Shown one piece after another: positions 15,481-24,118 of a stretch of 64,000 nucleotides of DNA; the stretch's first letter is position 1, and each line of letters opens with the position of its first letter. The stretch spans positions 1 through 64,000 of the forward strand of contig CAVSFZ010000017.1 in the NCBI GenBank assembly GCA_963727235.1, read 5' to 3'. The notes beneath the pieces are model-generated. The model was given only the letters and a program-made list of their open reading frames with translations, ran no database searches and had not been told where the DNA came from. Both the position numbers and the translations under genes were made by a program. This DNA comes from CAVPTL01 sp963727235 (GTDB taxonomy: Bacteria > Actinomycetota > Thermoleophilia > Gaiellales > JAICJC01).

Positions 15481-16737
15481 ATGCACCGTGCTGCTGTTGC
15501 AACGGCTGCCCTGTTCCTGGTGGCCGCAGTTCCCCACGCCGGTGCAGCGACCCTCAACCAGACGATCAACGGCTGGATCGCGCACTCCGCCTTCTCGGGG
15601 ACGCGCACCACACTGCTGGTCTACGACCGAAACACCAACCGGTTCGTGGCCGCCCACAAGGCCAGCGTGGTCTTGAAGCCGGGCTCCAACATGAAGCTTT
15701 TGACCACGGCCACGGCGCTCTACCGGTACGGCCCCGCCACCCGCCTCAGCACTCAGGTGATGACCGGCGGGTCGCTCTCCAACGGCACCCTGCACGGCAA
15801 CCTGTGGCTGGTCGGCGGCGGCGATCCGTCGTTCTCGACCGGCACCTTCTCGAGCAAGGCCTGGGGCGGATCCTCAGGTCGCACCGATCAGCTCGCCCAG
15901 GCAGTCAAGGCCGCCGGGATCACCAAGGTCACCGGCCGCGTCATCGGCGATGAGAGCCGCTTCGACAGCCGCCGCACCGCGCCCTACTGGAAGCCCGACT
16001 ACTGGCGCGACTGTCCTCCCATCTCCGCGCTCTCGGTCAACATGGACCTGTGGAAGTACGGCGCCCCCGAAGCCGCTCCCAACCCCGCGCTGCACGCCGC
16101 CCGGGTGTTTCGCACCTCCCTGATCGGCGCCGGGGTCAAGGTCGCCGGCGGATCGGGTGCGGCCACCCGTCCCGACACCGTGCACGTCGTGGCAACCGAG
16201 CAGTCGCCGACCATGGCTCGCCTGATGCGGCAGATGGACCGAAACTCGGTCAACTACTACGCCGAGGTGCTGCTCAAAGACCTGGCGGTGCGCGGCGGGC
16301 GCAAGGGCACCACCGCAAACGGCGTGCACGCCGTCCGAAACGCGATCCACGACCTGGGCCTGAGCTTCAAGACCGCCAGCATCTACGACGGCTCAGGGCT
16401 CTCCACCGGAGATCGCCTGTCGGCTGCCCAGATCGTCGGACTGCTGCGAAAGATCTCAGCCCAGCCGTGGGCCGCCTCCTTCCGTGGGGCGCTGCCCCAG
16501 GCCGGTGTCAACGGCACACTCAGACACCGCATGCGCGCCGGCAGAGCCCACCGAAACGTGGTCGCCAAGACCGGCACGCTCAACGACGCATCCGCGCTCT
16601 CCGGCTACGTCAACGCCGCCAACGGCCATCGCATCCTGTTCTCGATGATCATGAACCGCCCCGCGATGAACGTGCTGGCGGCACACAAGCTGCAAGACCG
16701 GATCTGCCAGCTCTTGGCAAGCTCATCCGCTGCCTGA
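15481..16737 (+). CDS. dacB: D-alanyl-D-alanine carboxypeptidase/endopeptidase, PBP4 (S13) family
   Basis: 418 residues with a signal peptide (to about residue 23) and no lipobox. The serine triad motifs are GSNMK (Ser69, Lys72), SVN in DRNSVNYY, and KTG in VAKTGTLND. The S13 enzymes trim or cleave peptidoglycan cross-links outside the membrane. WLVGGGDPSF and DESRFDS are family landmarks. The gene ends in a 15-base tail-to-tail overlap with ligA. Confidence 0.93.
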   Translation: MHRAAVATAALFLVAAVPHAGAATLNQTINGWIAHSAFSGTRTTLLVYDRNTNRFVAAHKASVVLKPGSNMKLLTTATALYRYGPATRLSTQVMTGGSLSNGTLHGNLWLVGGGDPSFSTGTFSSKAWGGSSGRTDQLAQAVKAAGITKVTGRVIGDESRFDSRRTAPYWKPDYWRDCPPISALSVNMDLWKYGAPEAAPNPALHAARVFRTSLIGAGVKVAGGSGAATRPDTVHVVATEQSPTMARLMRQMDRNSVNYYAEVLLKDLAVRGGRKGTTANGVHAVRNAIHDLGLSFKTASIYDGSGLSTGDRLSAAQIVGLLRKISAQPWAASFRGALPQAGVNGTLRHRMRAGRAHRNVVAKTGTLNDASALSGYVNAANGHRILFSMIMNRPAMNVLAAHKLQDRICQLLASSSAA

Positions 16738-18747
16738 CTCGGTGAGGCGCTGAAGCTCGTCGAGATCGATCACCGGCACACCCAGCTTCTCGGCTTTGGC
16801 CCGCTTCGAGCCGCCGCCCTCACCGGCCAGCAGGTACGTGGTCGACGCCGAGATCGAGTTGGTGACCTTGGCGCCCAGCGAGGTCAAGAGCTCTCCCACC
16901 GAGTCACGGGTATGCCCCTCGATGGTGCCGGTGACCACCACGGTGGCGCCCGCCAGCGGCCCGTCGGGCGCCGCCTGCTGAGGCGATCGCACCGGGCCCG
17001 ACAACGTCACGCCGGCCTCTCGCAGGCCCTCCACCACGGCCAGGTTGTCGGGATCAGCCAGCCAGGTCGCGACCGCCTCGGCGATCACCGGGCCGATGCC
17101 CTCGACCTGGGCGATCTCGTCGGGGGTGGCGTCGATCAGCGCATCGATCGACCCGAACGAGTCGGCCAGAAGCTGGGCGTTGACGAATCCCACATGCGGA
17201 ATCCCCAAACCGAACAGGAGCCGCCCGAAGGGACGCTCGCGCGAGCCGGCGATCGACTCCAGCACATTGGTGGCCGAGCGCTCCTGGAATCCTTCCAGCG
17301 CCAGCAAGTCCTCCAGGGTGAGCTTGTAGAAGTCAGGCGATTGGCTTACCAAGCCGTTTTGGACGAGCCGCAGCACCAGCTTCTCTCCCACCCCGTCGAT
17401 GTCCATCGCCCCGCGCGAGACGAAGTGGGTGAGGTGCTGCAGCCCTCGTCCGGGGCAGGCCGGGTTGGGGCAGCGGTGCTTGACCTCGCCCTCGGGCTTC
17501 TCCACCGCAGAACCGCAGCTGGGACAGTGTGTGGGCATCTTCCAGGGCGGGTTTCGTTCGGCCCCCTCCGGCATCAGCGGGCCGACCACCTGGGGAATCA
17601 CATCGCCCGCCCGCTGCACGATCACGGTGTCGCCCTCGCGGATGTCCTTGCGGTTGATGTCTTCCTCGTTGTGCAGCGTCGCCAGCGACACCGTCACACC
17701 GCCCACCACCACCGGTTCGAGCACCGCAAACGGGTTGAGCGCGCCCGTGCGCCCCACGTTCACGACGATCGAGCGAAGTGTCGTGGTCGCCGTGGTGGGC
17801 GCAAACTTGTAGGCGATCGCCCAGCGCGGGTCGCGACTGACCACGCCCAAGCGCGCCTGCTGCTCGAACGACGACACCTTCACCACGGCGCCGTCGATGT
17901 CGTAGTCGAGCTCCGCCCTGCGGCCCTCCCAGGCGCTGCAGGCGGCAACCACATCCTCCAGCTCGGTGTGCGTCGTGATCATGTCCGACACGCGCAGGCC
18001 GTGACCGCGCATCCACTCCAGGGCTTCGACGTGGGATTCGAGCTCCAGCCCCTCGCGATAGCCAACCGCGTAGATCCACACGTGCAGCGGCCGTCCGGCG
18101 GTGATCGCCGGGTCCTTCTGGCGCAGCGAGCCCGCCGCCGAGTTACGCGGATTCATGAACGTGGGCAGCCCCGCCGCCGCCCGCTCCTCGTTGACACGGG
18201 CAAATCCCTGCAGCGGCAGGTACACCTCGCCCCGTACCTCCACCACCGCCGGCGGCTGCTCGCCGGGCTCCAGCCTCAGTCGCAAGGGAATGCTCGAGAT
18301 CGTGCGCAGGTTGGGGGTCACGTCCTCGCCCACCTCGCCGTTGCCGCGGGTGGCGCCGCGCACGAACACGCCCTGCTCGTAGGTGAGCGATATGGCCAGG
18401 CCGTCGATCTTGGGCTCCACCACCCACTCCACCGGCTCGCCGTCCAGCAGCCGCTGGTCTCGCTCGATCCAGGCGCGCAGCTCCTCATCGTTGCGAGCGT
18501 TTGCCAGCGACAGCATCGGCCGGCGGTGCGTCACCTCGGCGAAGTCACCCGACGGCGTCGCCCCCACCCGCTGGGTGGGCGAGTCGGGGGTCACCAGCTC
18601 GGGATGGGCCTGCTCCAGCTCGCGCAGCTCTCGCATGCCGGCGTCGTAGCTGCCGTCGTCGATCGTCGGCTGGTCGAGCACGTGATAGCGATAGTTGGCC
18701 TCGTTCAGCTGCTCACGCAGCTCCGCGATCCGACCCTCGACGCTCAC
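16723..18747 (-). CDS. ligA: NAD-dependent DNA ligase
   Basis: 674 residues, normal length. Domain Ia (YxxD region near 20-36) is followed by the adenylated Lys113 in EPKIDGLA, the OB fold, a four-Cys zinc finger (CPSCGS and CPNPACPG, about residues 410-435), helix-hairpin-helix repeats and a C-terminal BRCT domain (GATVVVTGTIEGHTR). It seals nicks in replication and repair. The start is GTG at 18747, overlapping the stop of the HAD gene (GTGA), so the two are coupled. The window thus encodes both NAD- and ATP-dependent ligases. Confidence 0.97.
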   Translation of the reverse strand: MSVEGRIAELREQLNEANYRYHVLDQPTIDDGSYDAGMRELRELEQAHPELVTPDSPTQRVGATPSGDFAEVTHRRPMLSLANARNDEELRAWIERDQRLLDGEPVEWVVEPKIDGLAISLTYEQGVFVRGATRGNGEVGEDVTPNLRTISSIPLRLRLEPGEQPPAVVEVRGEVYLPLQGFARVNEERAAAGLPTFMNPRNSAAGSLRQKDPAITAGRPLHVWIYAVGYREGLELESHVEALEWMRGHGLRVSDMITTHTELEDVVAACSAWEGRRAELDYDIDGAVVKVSSFEQQARLGVVSRDPRWAIAYKFAPTTATTTLRSIVVNVGRTGALNPFAVLEPVVVGGVTVSLATLHNEEDINRKDIREGDTVIVQRAGDVIPQVVGPLMPEGAERNPPWKMPTHCPSCGSAVEKPEGEVKHRCPNPACPGRGLQHLTHFVSRGAMDIDGVGEKLVLRLVQNGLVSQSPDFYKLTLEDLLALEGFQERSATNVLESIAGSRERPFGRLLFGLGIPHVGFVNAQLLADSFGSIDALIDATPDEIAQVEGIGPVIAEAVATWLADPDNLAVVEGLREAGVTLSGPVRSPQQAAPDGPLAGATVVVTGTIEGHTRDSVGELLTSLGAKVTNSISASTTYLLAGEGGGSKRAKAEKLGVPVIDLDELQRLTESGSG

Positions 18748-19421
18748 CCGGCCAGCACCTCCACCGGCAGCTCAAACGTGAGGTCGGGCTGCTCTGCCTC
18801 CATCTCGTCGGCACCGGCCACGCCCCACAGCACCCCGGCGGCGAGCACCCCCGCCGCCCGGGCGGAGCGAATGTCCCAGGCGGTGTCGCCCACGTAGACG
18901 GCGTCGGCGGGAGCGGCATCCAGCTGCCGCAGCGCCTCCAGCAGCGGATCTGGCAGCGGCTTGTGGCGATCGGTGTCCTCCCAGCTCACGATCACATCGA
19001 ACCGGGTGGTGATGCCGAGCAGGTCGAGCGCCAGGTCGACCGCGTTTCGCCGCTTGGAGGTGACGATGCCGATCGTGCGGCCGTCCGCCTGCAGCCCCGC
19101 CAGCAGCTCCTCCACCCCGGGGTAGCGGGCCAGCAGCGCATCGTGGCGGGTCACATTGTGGGCAAGGTAGACGTCGGTCAGCTCCTGCGCGCGCTCGGGG
19201 TCGAGCGTCTGCATCGCGTCCGACAGCGGCCTGCCGATGCATCCCCGCAGGACATCCTCGGAAGGCGTCTCGCCCAGCACAGCGGCGGTCGCATACCGGT
19301 AGGAGTCGAGGATCAGCTCGACCGAGTCGACCAGTGTGCCGTCGAAATCAAACAGCCACACCGACGGCCGCCAACCGTCACGCCAGCGCCGGGTGGCCTC
19401 GGAGTCGAAGGTAATCGCCAT
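18744..19421 (-). CDS. HAD-family phosphatase (phosphoglycolate phosphatase / PpaX-like)
   Basis: 225 residues from the ATG at 19421. HAD motif I is LFDFDGTLVDS (nucleophile Asp25, acid Asp27), motif II IVTSKR, and motif III/IV VYVGDTAWDIRSARAAG. The helical cap follows motif I, as in Gph and pyrophosphatase PpaX. Which phosphate ester is used is not visible. The gene lies directly upstream of ligA with overlap, so it is probably part of the same transcript. A TAGCAT -10-like element just before the ATG suggests a leaderless message. Confidence 0.86.
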   Translation of the reverse strand: MAITFDSEATRRWRDGWRPSVWLFDFDGTLVDSVELILDSYRYATAAVLGETPSEDVLRGCIGRPLSDAMQTLDPERAQELTDVYLAHNVTRHDALLARYPGVEELLAGLQADGRTIGIVTSKRRNAVDLALDLLGITTRFDVIVSWEDTDRHKPLPDPLLEALRQLDAAPADAVYVGDTAWDIRSARAAGVLAAGVLWGVAGADEMEAEQPDLTFELPVEVLAG

Positions 19422-19483
19422 CACCGAGAATGCTAGTTGAGTGGGTCGAAATCCAATGCGGGGGTATCGCCGTATCTCCCAGC

Positions 19484-19972
19484 ATGAAAACCCCAAGTTT
19501 CATCAGCCGCTCGCTCACCCTCGCTGTCGCAGTCGGCGCATTGGCGCTGATGCTTGCAGCCTGCGGTTCGAGCTCGAGCTCCGACACCACAACCTCAGCC
19601 GCTCCCGCCGGCTCGACCACCGCCGGCGGCGGCACCACCGTGCCGGTCACGCTGAAAGACTTCTCGATCACGATGCCGAAGATGGCCCTGGCACCGGGCA
19701 CCTACACGTTCGACGTCACCAACAACGGGCCGTCGTCGCACAACCTCACCATCAACGGGCCCGGAGTCTCAGACCAGGCCACATCGACGTTCGCCTCGGG
19801 CACCCAGACCCTGACCGTGACGCTGAAAGACGGCACCTATGACTTCTTCTGCTCCGTGCCCGGCCACCAGGCCGCCGGCATGGACGTCAAGGTGACGGTC
19901 GGATCCGGCGGCGGTGCAGCTGCGACCACCACCGACGGCGGCTCCAGCTCGAGCGGCGGCGGCTGGTCATAG
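19484..19972 (+). CDS. Cupredoxin lipoprotein (plastocyanin/azurin-like)
   Basis: 162 residues from the ATG at 19484. A signal peptide ends in the lipobox LAAC with Cys27, followed by a Ser/Thr/Gly linker. The type I copper ligands are complete: His86 in SHNL, then Cys123, His128 and Met133 in FFCSVPGHQAAGM. It should carry electrons on the outer face of the membrane. The C-terminal tail is Ser/Gly-rich. The gene overlaps the start region of the following permease; no oxidase gene is near, so the partner is unknown. Confidence 0.88.
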   Translation: MKTPSFISRSLTLAVAVGALALMLAACGSSSSSDTTTSAAPAGSTTAGGGTTVPVTLKDFSITMPKMALAPGTYTFDVTNNGPSSHNLTINGPGVSDQATSTFASGTQTLTVTLKDGTYDFFCSVPGHQAAGMDVKVTVGSGGGAAATTTDGGSSSSGGGWS

Positions 19973-21135
19973 GCACAGGGGTCTCGCGCCCCGTCTACCT
20001 CGGGTTTGCCCTCGCCTCCATCGGAGGGCCGCTCGCGCTGATCGCGCTGCTCGTACCCGACGCGGTGGGCGACGATGCGATCGCCTCCACCGGGCTGGTG
20101 GTGGCCGCCGGGTCGCTGCTGTTCGTGCCCGCGCTCTTGGTCTGGTACCGCTACTCGGAGCGGATCGCAAGCGACGGCGGCCTGTATGAGTTCGTGCACC
20201 AGGCCGCGGGGCCCCGGTGGGCGACGATCCAGGCCTGCTTTTGGATCGTCAGCTACTTCCTGTACCTGCCCTCGACGATCACCCAGGTGGTGTACGACAT
20301 CGTGCCGGTGGCGTTCCCCGGGATGGAGCCCTACCGGGCGTGGCTCCAGATCCTGCTGCCGGTGGTGATCATCCTGGGGCTGGTGTTAGCCGAGCGCTGG
20401 GTGCTGGTGACCCTGGGGCTGGTGGCGGTCGTGCAGATCCTGGTCGTGATCGTGCTCGGGTTTGCGATCCTGAGCCACGCCGGGTCGGTCAGCTCCTCGC
20501 TGGGGACGCACAGCTCCGGACTGCAGCTGCCGCGCGGCGCCGCCAACGTGGCGCTGCTGTTCACCTGCGCCAGCCTGCCGCTGTTCCTCGGCGGCGAGGT
20601 CGAAGGCGGGTCGCGCACCATCCGCCGCACGTTGGTGATCTCGGTGGCCGCGGTGGCGGGGATCCTGCTGTTCGCCGCAATCGGCCTGAACCAGTTCGCC
20701 CAGTCCCAGATCGCCCTGCTGGAAACGCCCGGCTACACCGTGGCCGAGATCGTCTCCGGACACCGCTTGGCGGTGACCGTGATCGCGGTGGCCGCGGCCA
20801 GCGTGGTGAGCGTGATCGTGGCCGAGTACGTCGCCCTCACCCGGGTCGTGCGAGCCGTCACCGGCATCGATCTGCGCCGCGGCGCGCTTGCGATCGGCGG
20901 GCTCTTCCTGCTCGGCGCCGCTCTGGCGCTGATCGACCCCGCCAAGGTCTACGAGCACGCCCTCACCGGCTCGCTGGTGGCGCTCTACATCTCCCAGGCG
21001 ATGGTGTTTGCGGTGTACCCGATGTATGCCCGCAAGCAGGGCCGGCGCTCGCCCACCGACATCGGCATCGCCGCGGTCGCCACCGCGCTGATGGTGTTCG
21101 GGCTGTACGTGGCCGTCACCCAGGCGGGATCGTAG
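19969..21135 (+). CDS. APC-superfamily permease, start codon uncertain
   Basis: A multi-spanning membrane protein with about eleven helices, up to 388 residues. RPVYLGFALASIGGPLALI and YSERIASDGGLYEFV resemble the first helix and loop of amino-acid/polyamine/organocation permeases. The first normal start, GTG at 20065, would delete that first helix. The frame is open upstream, and codons for the whole helix lie between 19969 and 20065. The only coupling-like start is an ATA at 19969 that overlaps the TAG of the cupredoxin gene (ATAG); a CTG at 19963 is another option. Substrate unknown. Confidence 0.75.
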   Translation: MGTGVSRPVYLGFALASIGGPLALIALLVPDAVGDDAIASTGLVVAAGSLLFVPALLVWYRYSERIASDGGLYEFVHQAAGPRWATIQACFWIVSYFLYLPSTITQVVYDIVPVAFPGMEPYRAWLQILLPVVIILGLVLAERWVLVTLGLVAVVQILVVIVLGFAILSHAGSVSSSLGTHSSGLQLPRGAANVALLFTCASLPLFLGGEVEGGSRTIRRTLVISVAAVAGILLFAAIGLNQFAQSQIALLETPGYTVAEIVSGHRLAVTVIAVAAASVVSVIVAEYVALTRVVRAVTGIDLRRGALAIGGLFLLGAALALIDPAKVYEHALTGSLVALYISQAMVFAVYPMYARKQGRRSPTDIGIAAVATALMVFGLYVAVTQAGS

Positions 21136-21157
21136 GAGCCAAGCTAGGCTTCCGGCG

Positions 21158-21661
21158 ATGGCAGCACTCGACGACGGATACGTGATCCCCGCGGGGGCCA
21201 AGATCGGCCACGTCCACCTGAAGGTGGCCGACATCGACCGCTCGCTCGACTTCTACTGCGGCATCCTCGGATTCGAGCTGCAGGCCCGGATGGGGCCGGC
21301 CGCCGCGTTCATCAGCGCCGGCGGCTATCACCACCACATCGGCCTGAACACCTGGGAGTCGCGCGGCGGCCCACCGCCCCCGCGGGGCACCACCGGGCTC
21401 TTCCACACCGCTGTGCTCTACCCCACCCGGCGCGAGCTGGCGGTGGCGCTCACGCGTCTGCGGGATGCCAACTGGCCGCTGACCGGCGCCAGCGACCACG
21501 GCGTCAGCGAAGCGCTCTACCTGAACGACCCCGATCAGAACGGCGTCGAGCTCTACTGGGACCGGCCGCGCGACCAGTGGCCCAAGGCCGACGAGGACAA
21601 CCAGATCCCGATGTTCACGGCGCCGCTCGACCTGGCCGACCTCCTGCGCGAAGCCGAGTAG
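21158..21661 (+). CDS. VOC-family (glyoxalase/extradiol dioxygenase-like) protein
   Basis: 167 residues with two beta-alpha-beta modules of the vicinal oxygen chelate fold. GHVHLKVADIDRSLDFY begins the first module and GLFHTAVLYP the second. Candidate metal ligands are His18, His83 and Glu131 in GVELYWDRP. The C-terminal NDPDQNGVELYWDRP is typical of CatE-like catechol dioxygenase relatives. Reaction not predictable from sequence. Confidence 0.85.
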   Translation: MAALDDGYVIPAGAKIGHVHLKVADIDRSLDFYCGILGFELQARMGPAAAFISAGGYHHHIGLNTWESRGGPPPPRGTTGLFHTAVLYPTRRELAVALTRLRDANWPLTGASDHGVSEALYLNDPDQNGVELYWDRPRDQWPKADEDNQIPMFTAPLDLADLLREAE

Positions 21662-21690
21662 CTCCGGATCCCGGCGGTGTTCGTGCTCGC

Positions 21691-21740
21691 TTGACCGACT
21701 GTATTCAACCTGATAGTTTAGAACTCTACGGTTGAATACA
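21691..21740 (+). promoter_or_regulatory. Promoter with palindromic operator for the arsR-type gene
   Basis: TTGACC at 21691-21696 and TAGTTT at 21714-21719 are spaced by 17 bases. TGTATTCAAC (21700-21709) and GTTGAATACA (21731-21740) form a perfect 10-base inverted repeat with a 21-base spacer. It brackets the -10 element and the expected start point. The repeat ends eight bases before the regulator start, as expected for autoregulation. Confidence 0.78.
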
Positions 21741-21748
21741 GGAGCTCG

Positions 21749-22102
21749 ATGCCCACCGATCAACTCAGCAGAACGTTCGCGGCCCTCGCCGACCCGACCA
21801 GGCGGGCGATGCTCACCCGCCTCTCCCAGGGCGAGGCCACCGTCGGTCAGCTGGCCGCCCCCTTCGACATGAGCTTTGCGGCGGTGTCCAAGCACCTGCG
21901 GGTGCTCGAGCACGCCGGCCTGGTCAGCCGGGGCCGCGACGCCCAGTACCGGCCGGCCCACCTCGAGGCGCGGCCGCTGGCCGCGGCATCCGAGTGGATC
22001 GGCGACTACGCCCGCTTCTGGGGGGGCAACGTGGACGCGCTCGGCAGCTACCTGGAAACGCTTCAGCAACCACCCACACGCAAGGAGAACACCGATGACT
22101 GA
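21749..22102 (+). CDS. ArsR/SmtB-type transcription regulator
   Basis: 117 residues. The N-terminal ALADPTRRAMLTRLSQGEAT and the recognition helix in FAAVSKHLRVLEHAGLV are standard for this winged-helix family. No metal-binding Cys motif is present (there are no Cys residues), so it belongs to the branch that partners SRPBCC proteins and not to the metal sensors. It should repress its own promoter through the palindrome upstream. Its stop overlaps the next start by eight bases. Confidence 0.93.
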   Translation: MPTDQLSRTFAALADPTRRAMLTRLSQGEATVGQLAAPFDMSFAAVSKHLRVLEHAGLVSRGRDAQYRPAHLEARPLAAASEWIGDYARFWGGNVDALGSYLETLQQPPTRKENTDD

Positions 22103-22547
22103 GGGACTGACCATCACCCGCACCTTCGCGGCCCCACGCGAGCTCGTGTGGGAGGCCTGGACGCGGCCCGAGCACTTCTCCCGGTGGTTCGGCACCGAGG
22201 CCCTGGCCGTGCCGCTGGAGACGCTCTCGATGGACGTGCGCGTCGGCGGGGCATGGCACGCGATCATGCACCTCCCCGACGGCGGCGCGATCGACTGGCA
22301 CGGCCAGTACACCGAGGTCGACCCGCCCGCGCGGCTGGCCCTGACCATGAGCGACGTCGCCGCAAGCGACGCCTACGAGCCCGTCACCGTGGACCTGGTG
22401 GAGGTCGACGGCGGCACCGAGATGACGCTCACCCAGACCGGTGGCCACCTGACCGAGGAGCAGTACGCACAGACGGTGATCGGCTACAACGGCTTCTTCG
22501 ACGACATGGAGAAGCTGCTCGCCGCCGAGATCGAACTGTCTCGCTAG
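22095..22547 (+). CDS. SRPBCC/AHSA1-domain protein
   Basis: 150 residues from the ATG at 22095. ITRTFAAPRELVWEAWTRPEHFSRWF is the usual opening of the AHSA1-like START/Bet v1 fold, shortened here; the C-terminal helix GYNGFFDDMEKLLAAE closes the hydrophobic pocket. Such proteins bind hydrophobic ligands and are very often encoded with an ArsR regulator, as here. Ligand unknown. It ends immediately beside the surE stop on the other strand. Confidence 0.9.
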   Translation: MTEGLTITRTFAAPRELVWEAWTRPEHFSRWFGTEALAVPLETLSMDVRVGGAWHAIMHLPDGGAIDWHGQYTEVDPPARLALTMSDVAASDAYEPVTVDLVEVDGGTEMTLTQTGGHLTEEQYAQTVIGYNGFFDDMEKLLAAEIELSR

Positions 22548-23327
22548 CTATTCGGTCTGGAGCGACCAGGCCTCGATCTCTGCGATCGCCGACTGGCTGG
22601 TGAGGTCGAGGTGCACCGGCGTGACCGAGATCAGACCGCGCGCAATCGCCTCGAAGTCGGTGCCCTCCTCGTCGTGATACGAAGGGTCGTCGCCGTAGAT
22701 GCTGTAACGGCGGCGGCCCTCGGAGTCTGACTCGAGCTCCAGCCGGTCGCGGTAGATGCGCCGGCCCAGCCGTCCCACGGCGACGCCCTTGAGCGGCGGC
22801 GGGGGGACGTTCACGTTGAGGATCGTGCGCGGCGGCAGACCGCGGCTTGCGACCTGCTCCACCAGGCTTCGCAGAAACCTCGCCCCCGGTGCAAAGTCGT
22901 ACAGCTCGCGGCGCTTGAAGTCGACCTTCTGATCGACGCTCTGCTGCGAGATGGCGATCCCCGGGATGCCGAGCACGATGCCCTCGAAGGCGGCGGCGAC
23001 GGTGCCCGAGTAGGTGACGTCGTCGCCCAGGTTGACGCCGTAGTTGATGCCCGAGACGATTAGATCGGGCCGCTCACCAACCAGGCCCAGGTCGGCGAAC
23101 CGGACGCAGTCGACCGGCGTGCCGTCGGTGGCATAGCCGATGCTGCCGTCGCGCAACTCGACCTCGGTGATCGTCAGCGAGCGGGTGATCGTGATCGCCC
23201 GGCCGATGGCGCTGCGGTTGGAATCCGGCGCGATCACCGCCACCTCGGCGATCTCGTCCAGCGCCAGCTTGGCCTCGAAGAGGCCCCGCGACGTGATCCC
23301 GTCGTCGTTGGTGAGAAGAATCTTCAT
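22548..23327 (-). CDS. surE: 5'/3'-nucleotidase SurE
   Basis: 259 residues with the metal site at the N-terminus (LLTNDDGI, Asp8 and Asp9), the NRSAIGRA segment, and SGINYGVNLGDDV with a conserved Asn. SurE dephosphorylates nucleoside monophosphates and supports stationary-phase survival. It is the last gene of the long minus-strand array, after truA, with a palindromic repeat in the gap. Normal length. Confidence 0.95.
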   Translation of the reverse strand: MKILLTNDDGITSRGLFEAKLALDEIAEVAVIAPDSNRSAIGRAITITRSLTITEVELRDGSIGYATDGTPVDCVRFADLGLVGERPDLIVSGINYGVNLGDDVTYSGTVAAAFEGIVLGIPGIAISQQSVDQKVDFKRRELYDFAPGARFLRSLVEQVASRGLPPRTILNVNVPPPPLKGVAVGRLGRRIYRDRLELESDSEGRRRYSIYGDDPSYHDEEGTDFEAIARGLISVTPVHLDLTSQSAIAEIEAWSLQTE

Positions 23328-23335
23328 GCGTATCG

Positions 23336-23366
23336 TGAATAAAAGGTGCCTGGCACCTTTTATTCA
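23336..23366. repeat. Palindromic element, copy 2
   Basis: Left arm TGAATAAAAGGTGCC, centre T, right arm GGCACCTTTTATTCA: a perfect 15-base palindrome. It contains the TAA stop of truA (23360-23362) and fills most of the gap to surE. Confidence 0.92.
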
Positions 23367-24118
23367 TACCCCACGCTGAGGAGGGTGAGGCCGTGGGGAG
23401 GGGCGGTGCGGCCGGCGGCGGAGCGGGGCGCGCCGGCGGCCAGGCGCAGGAACAGCTCGGGGTCGGGGCGCTCCAGCATCGTGCCCATCACCACCCGCAC
23501 CATGTGGCGCAGAAACGAGTCGGCGGTGATGTGGAACTCCAGCCGGTCACCCACCCTGCGCCACTCCGCCTCGTACACGGTGCGCTCGAAGTAGGTGTGC
23601 TTGGTCTCGCTGGGCGTGAACGCGCTGAAGTCGTGCTTTCCCAGAAGCGCCGCCGCGCACGCCGACAGCACGTCCAGGTCGATCCGGTGGGGATGGTGAA
23701 GCTCGAACCGGCGGCGCAGCGGGTCGGCCACCCGGCCCGGGTTGATGCGATACACGTAGCTGCGTGAGCGGGCCTGGGCGCGGGCGTCGAAGCCGGGCGC
23801 CTCGGCCACCGCCGTCACCGCCACGTCGGGCGGCAGCCGCGAGCTGATCGCCTGGGCCGGCAAGAGCCGCGGCAACGCCACCGAGACGACGTTTGCGGCA
23901 GCGTGCACACCTTTGTCGGTACGCCCCGCCACCGAAAGCGCCGCCGGCTCGACGCCCACCGCCTCGGCCAGCACGCCGCACACAGTCCGCAGCCCCGGCT
24001 GCACCGCCCACCCGGAGAACTCGGTGCCGTCGTAGGCGACGGTCAGCCGCAGATCAAGGCTGGTGGTCGACGAACTCCAAGTACACCATCGGGGCGGCGT
24101 CGCCCTGACGGGGGCCAA
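23360..24118 (-). CDS. truA: tRNA pseudouridine(38-40) synthase
   Basis: The catalytic motif AGRTDKGVHA (Asp68 if counted from the TTG at 24118) and the opening LTVAYDGTEFSGW identify TruA, which modifies the anticodon arm of many tRNAs. HDFSAF and SFLRHMVRVVMG are also family segments. The start is odd: no ATG, GTG or TTG lies near the expected position, and the first in-frame choice is a TTG 65 bases inside rplQ. A CTG close to 24050 would give the usual N-terminus. The last codons and the stop lie in a palindromic repeat. Confidence 0.92.
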   Translation of the reverse strand: MAPVRATPPRWCTWSSSTTSLDLRLTVAYDGTEFSGWAVQPGLRTVCGVLAEAVGVEPAALSVAGRTDKGVHAAANVVSVALPRLLPAQAISSRLPPDVAVTAVAEAPGFDARAQARSRSYVYRINPGRVADPLRRRFELHHPHRIDLDVLSACAAALLGKHDFSAFTPSETKHTYFERTVYEAEWRRVGDRLEFHITADSFLRHMVRVVMGTMLERPDPELFLRLAAGAPRSAAGRTAPPHGLTLLSVGYE

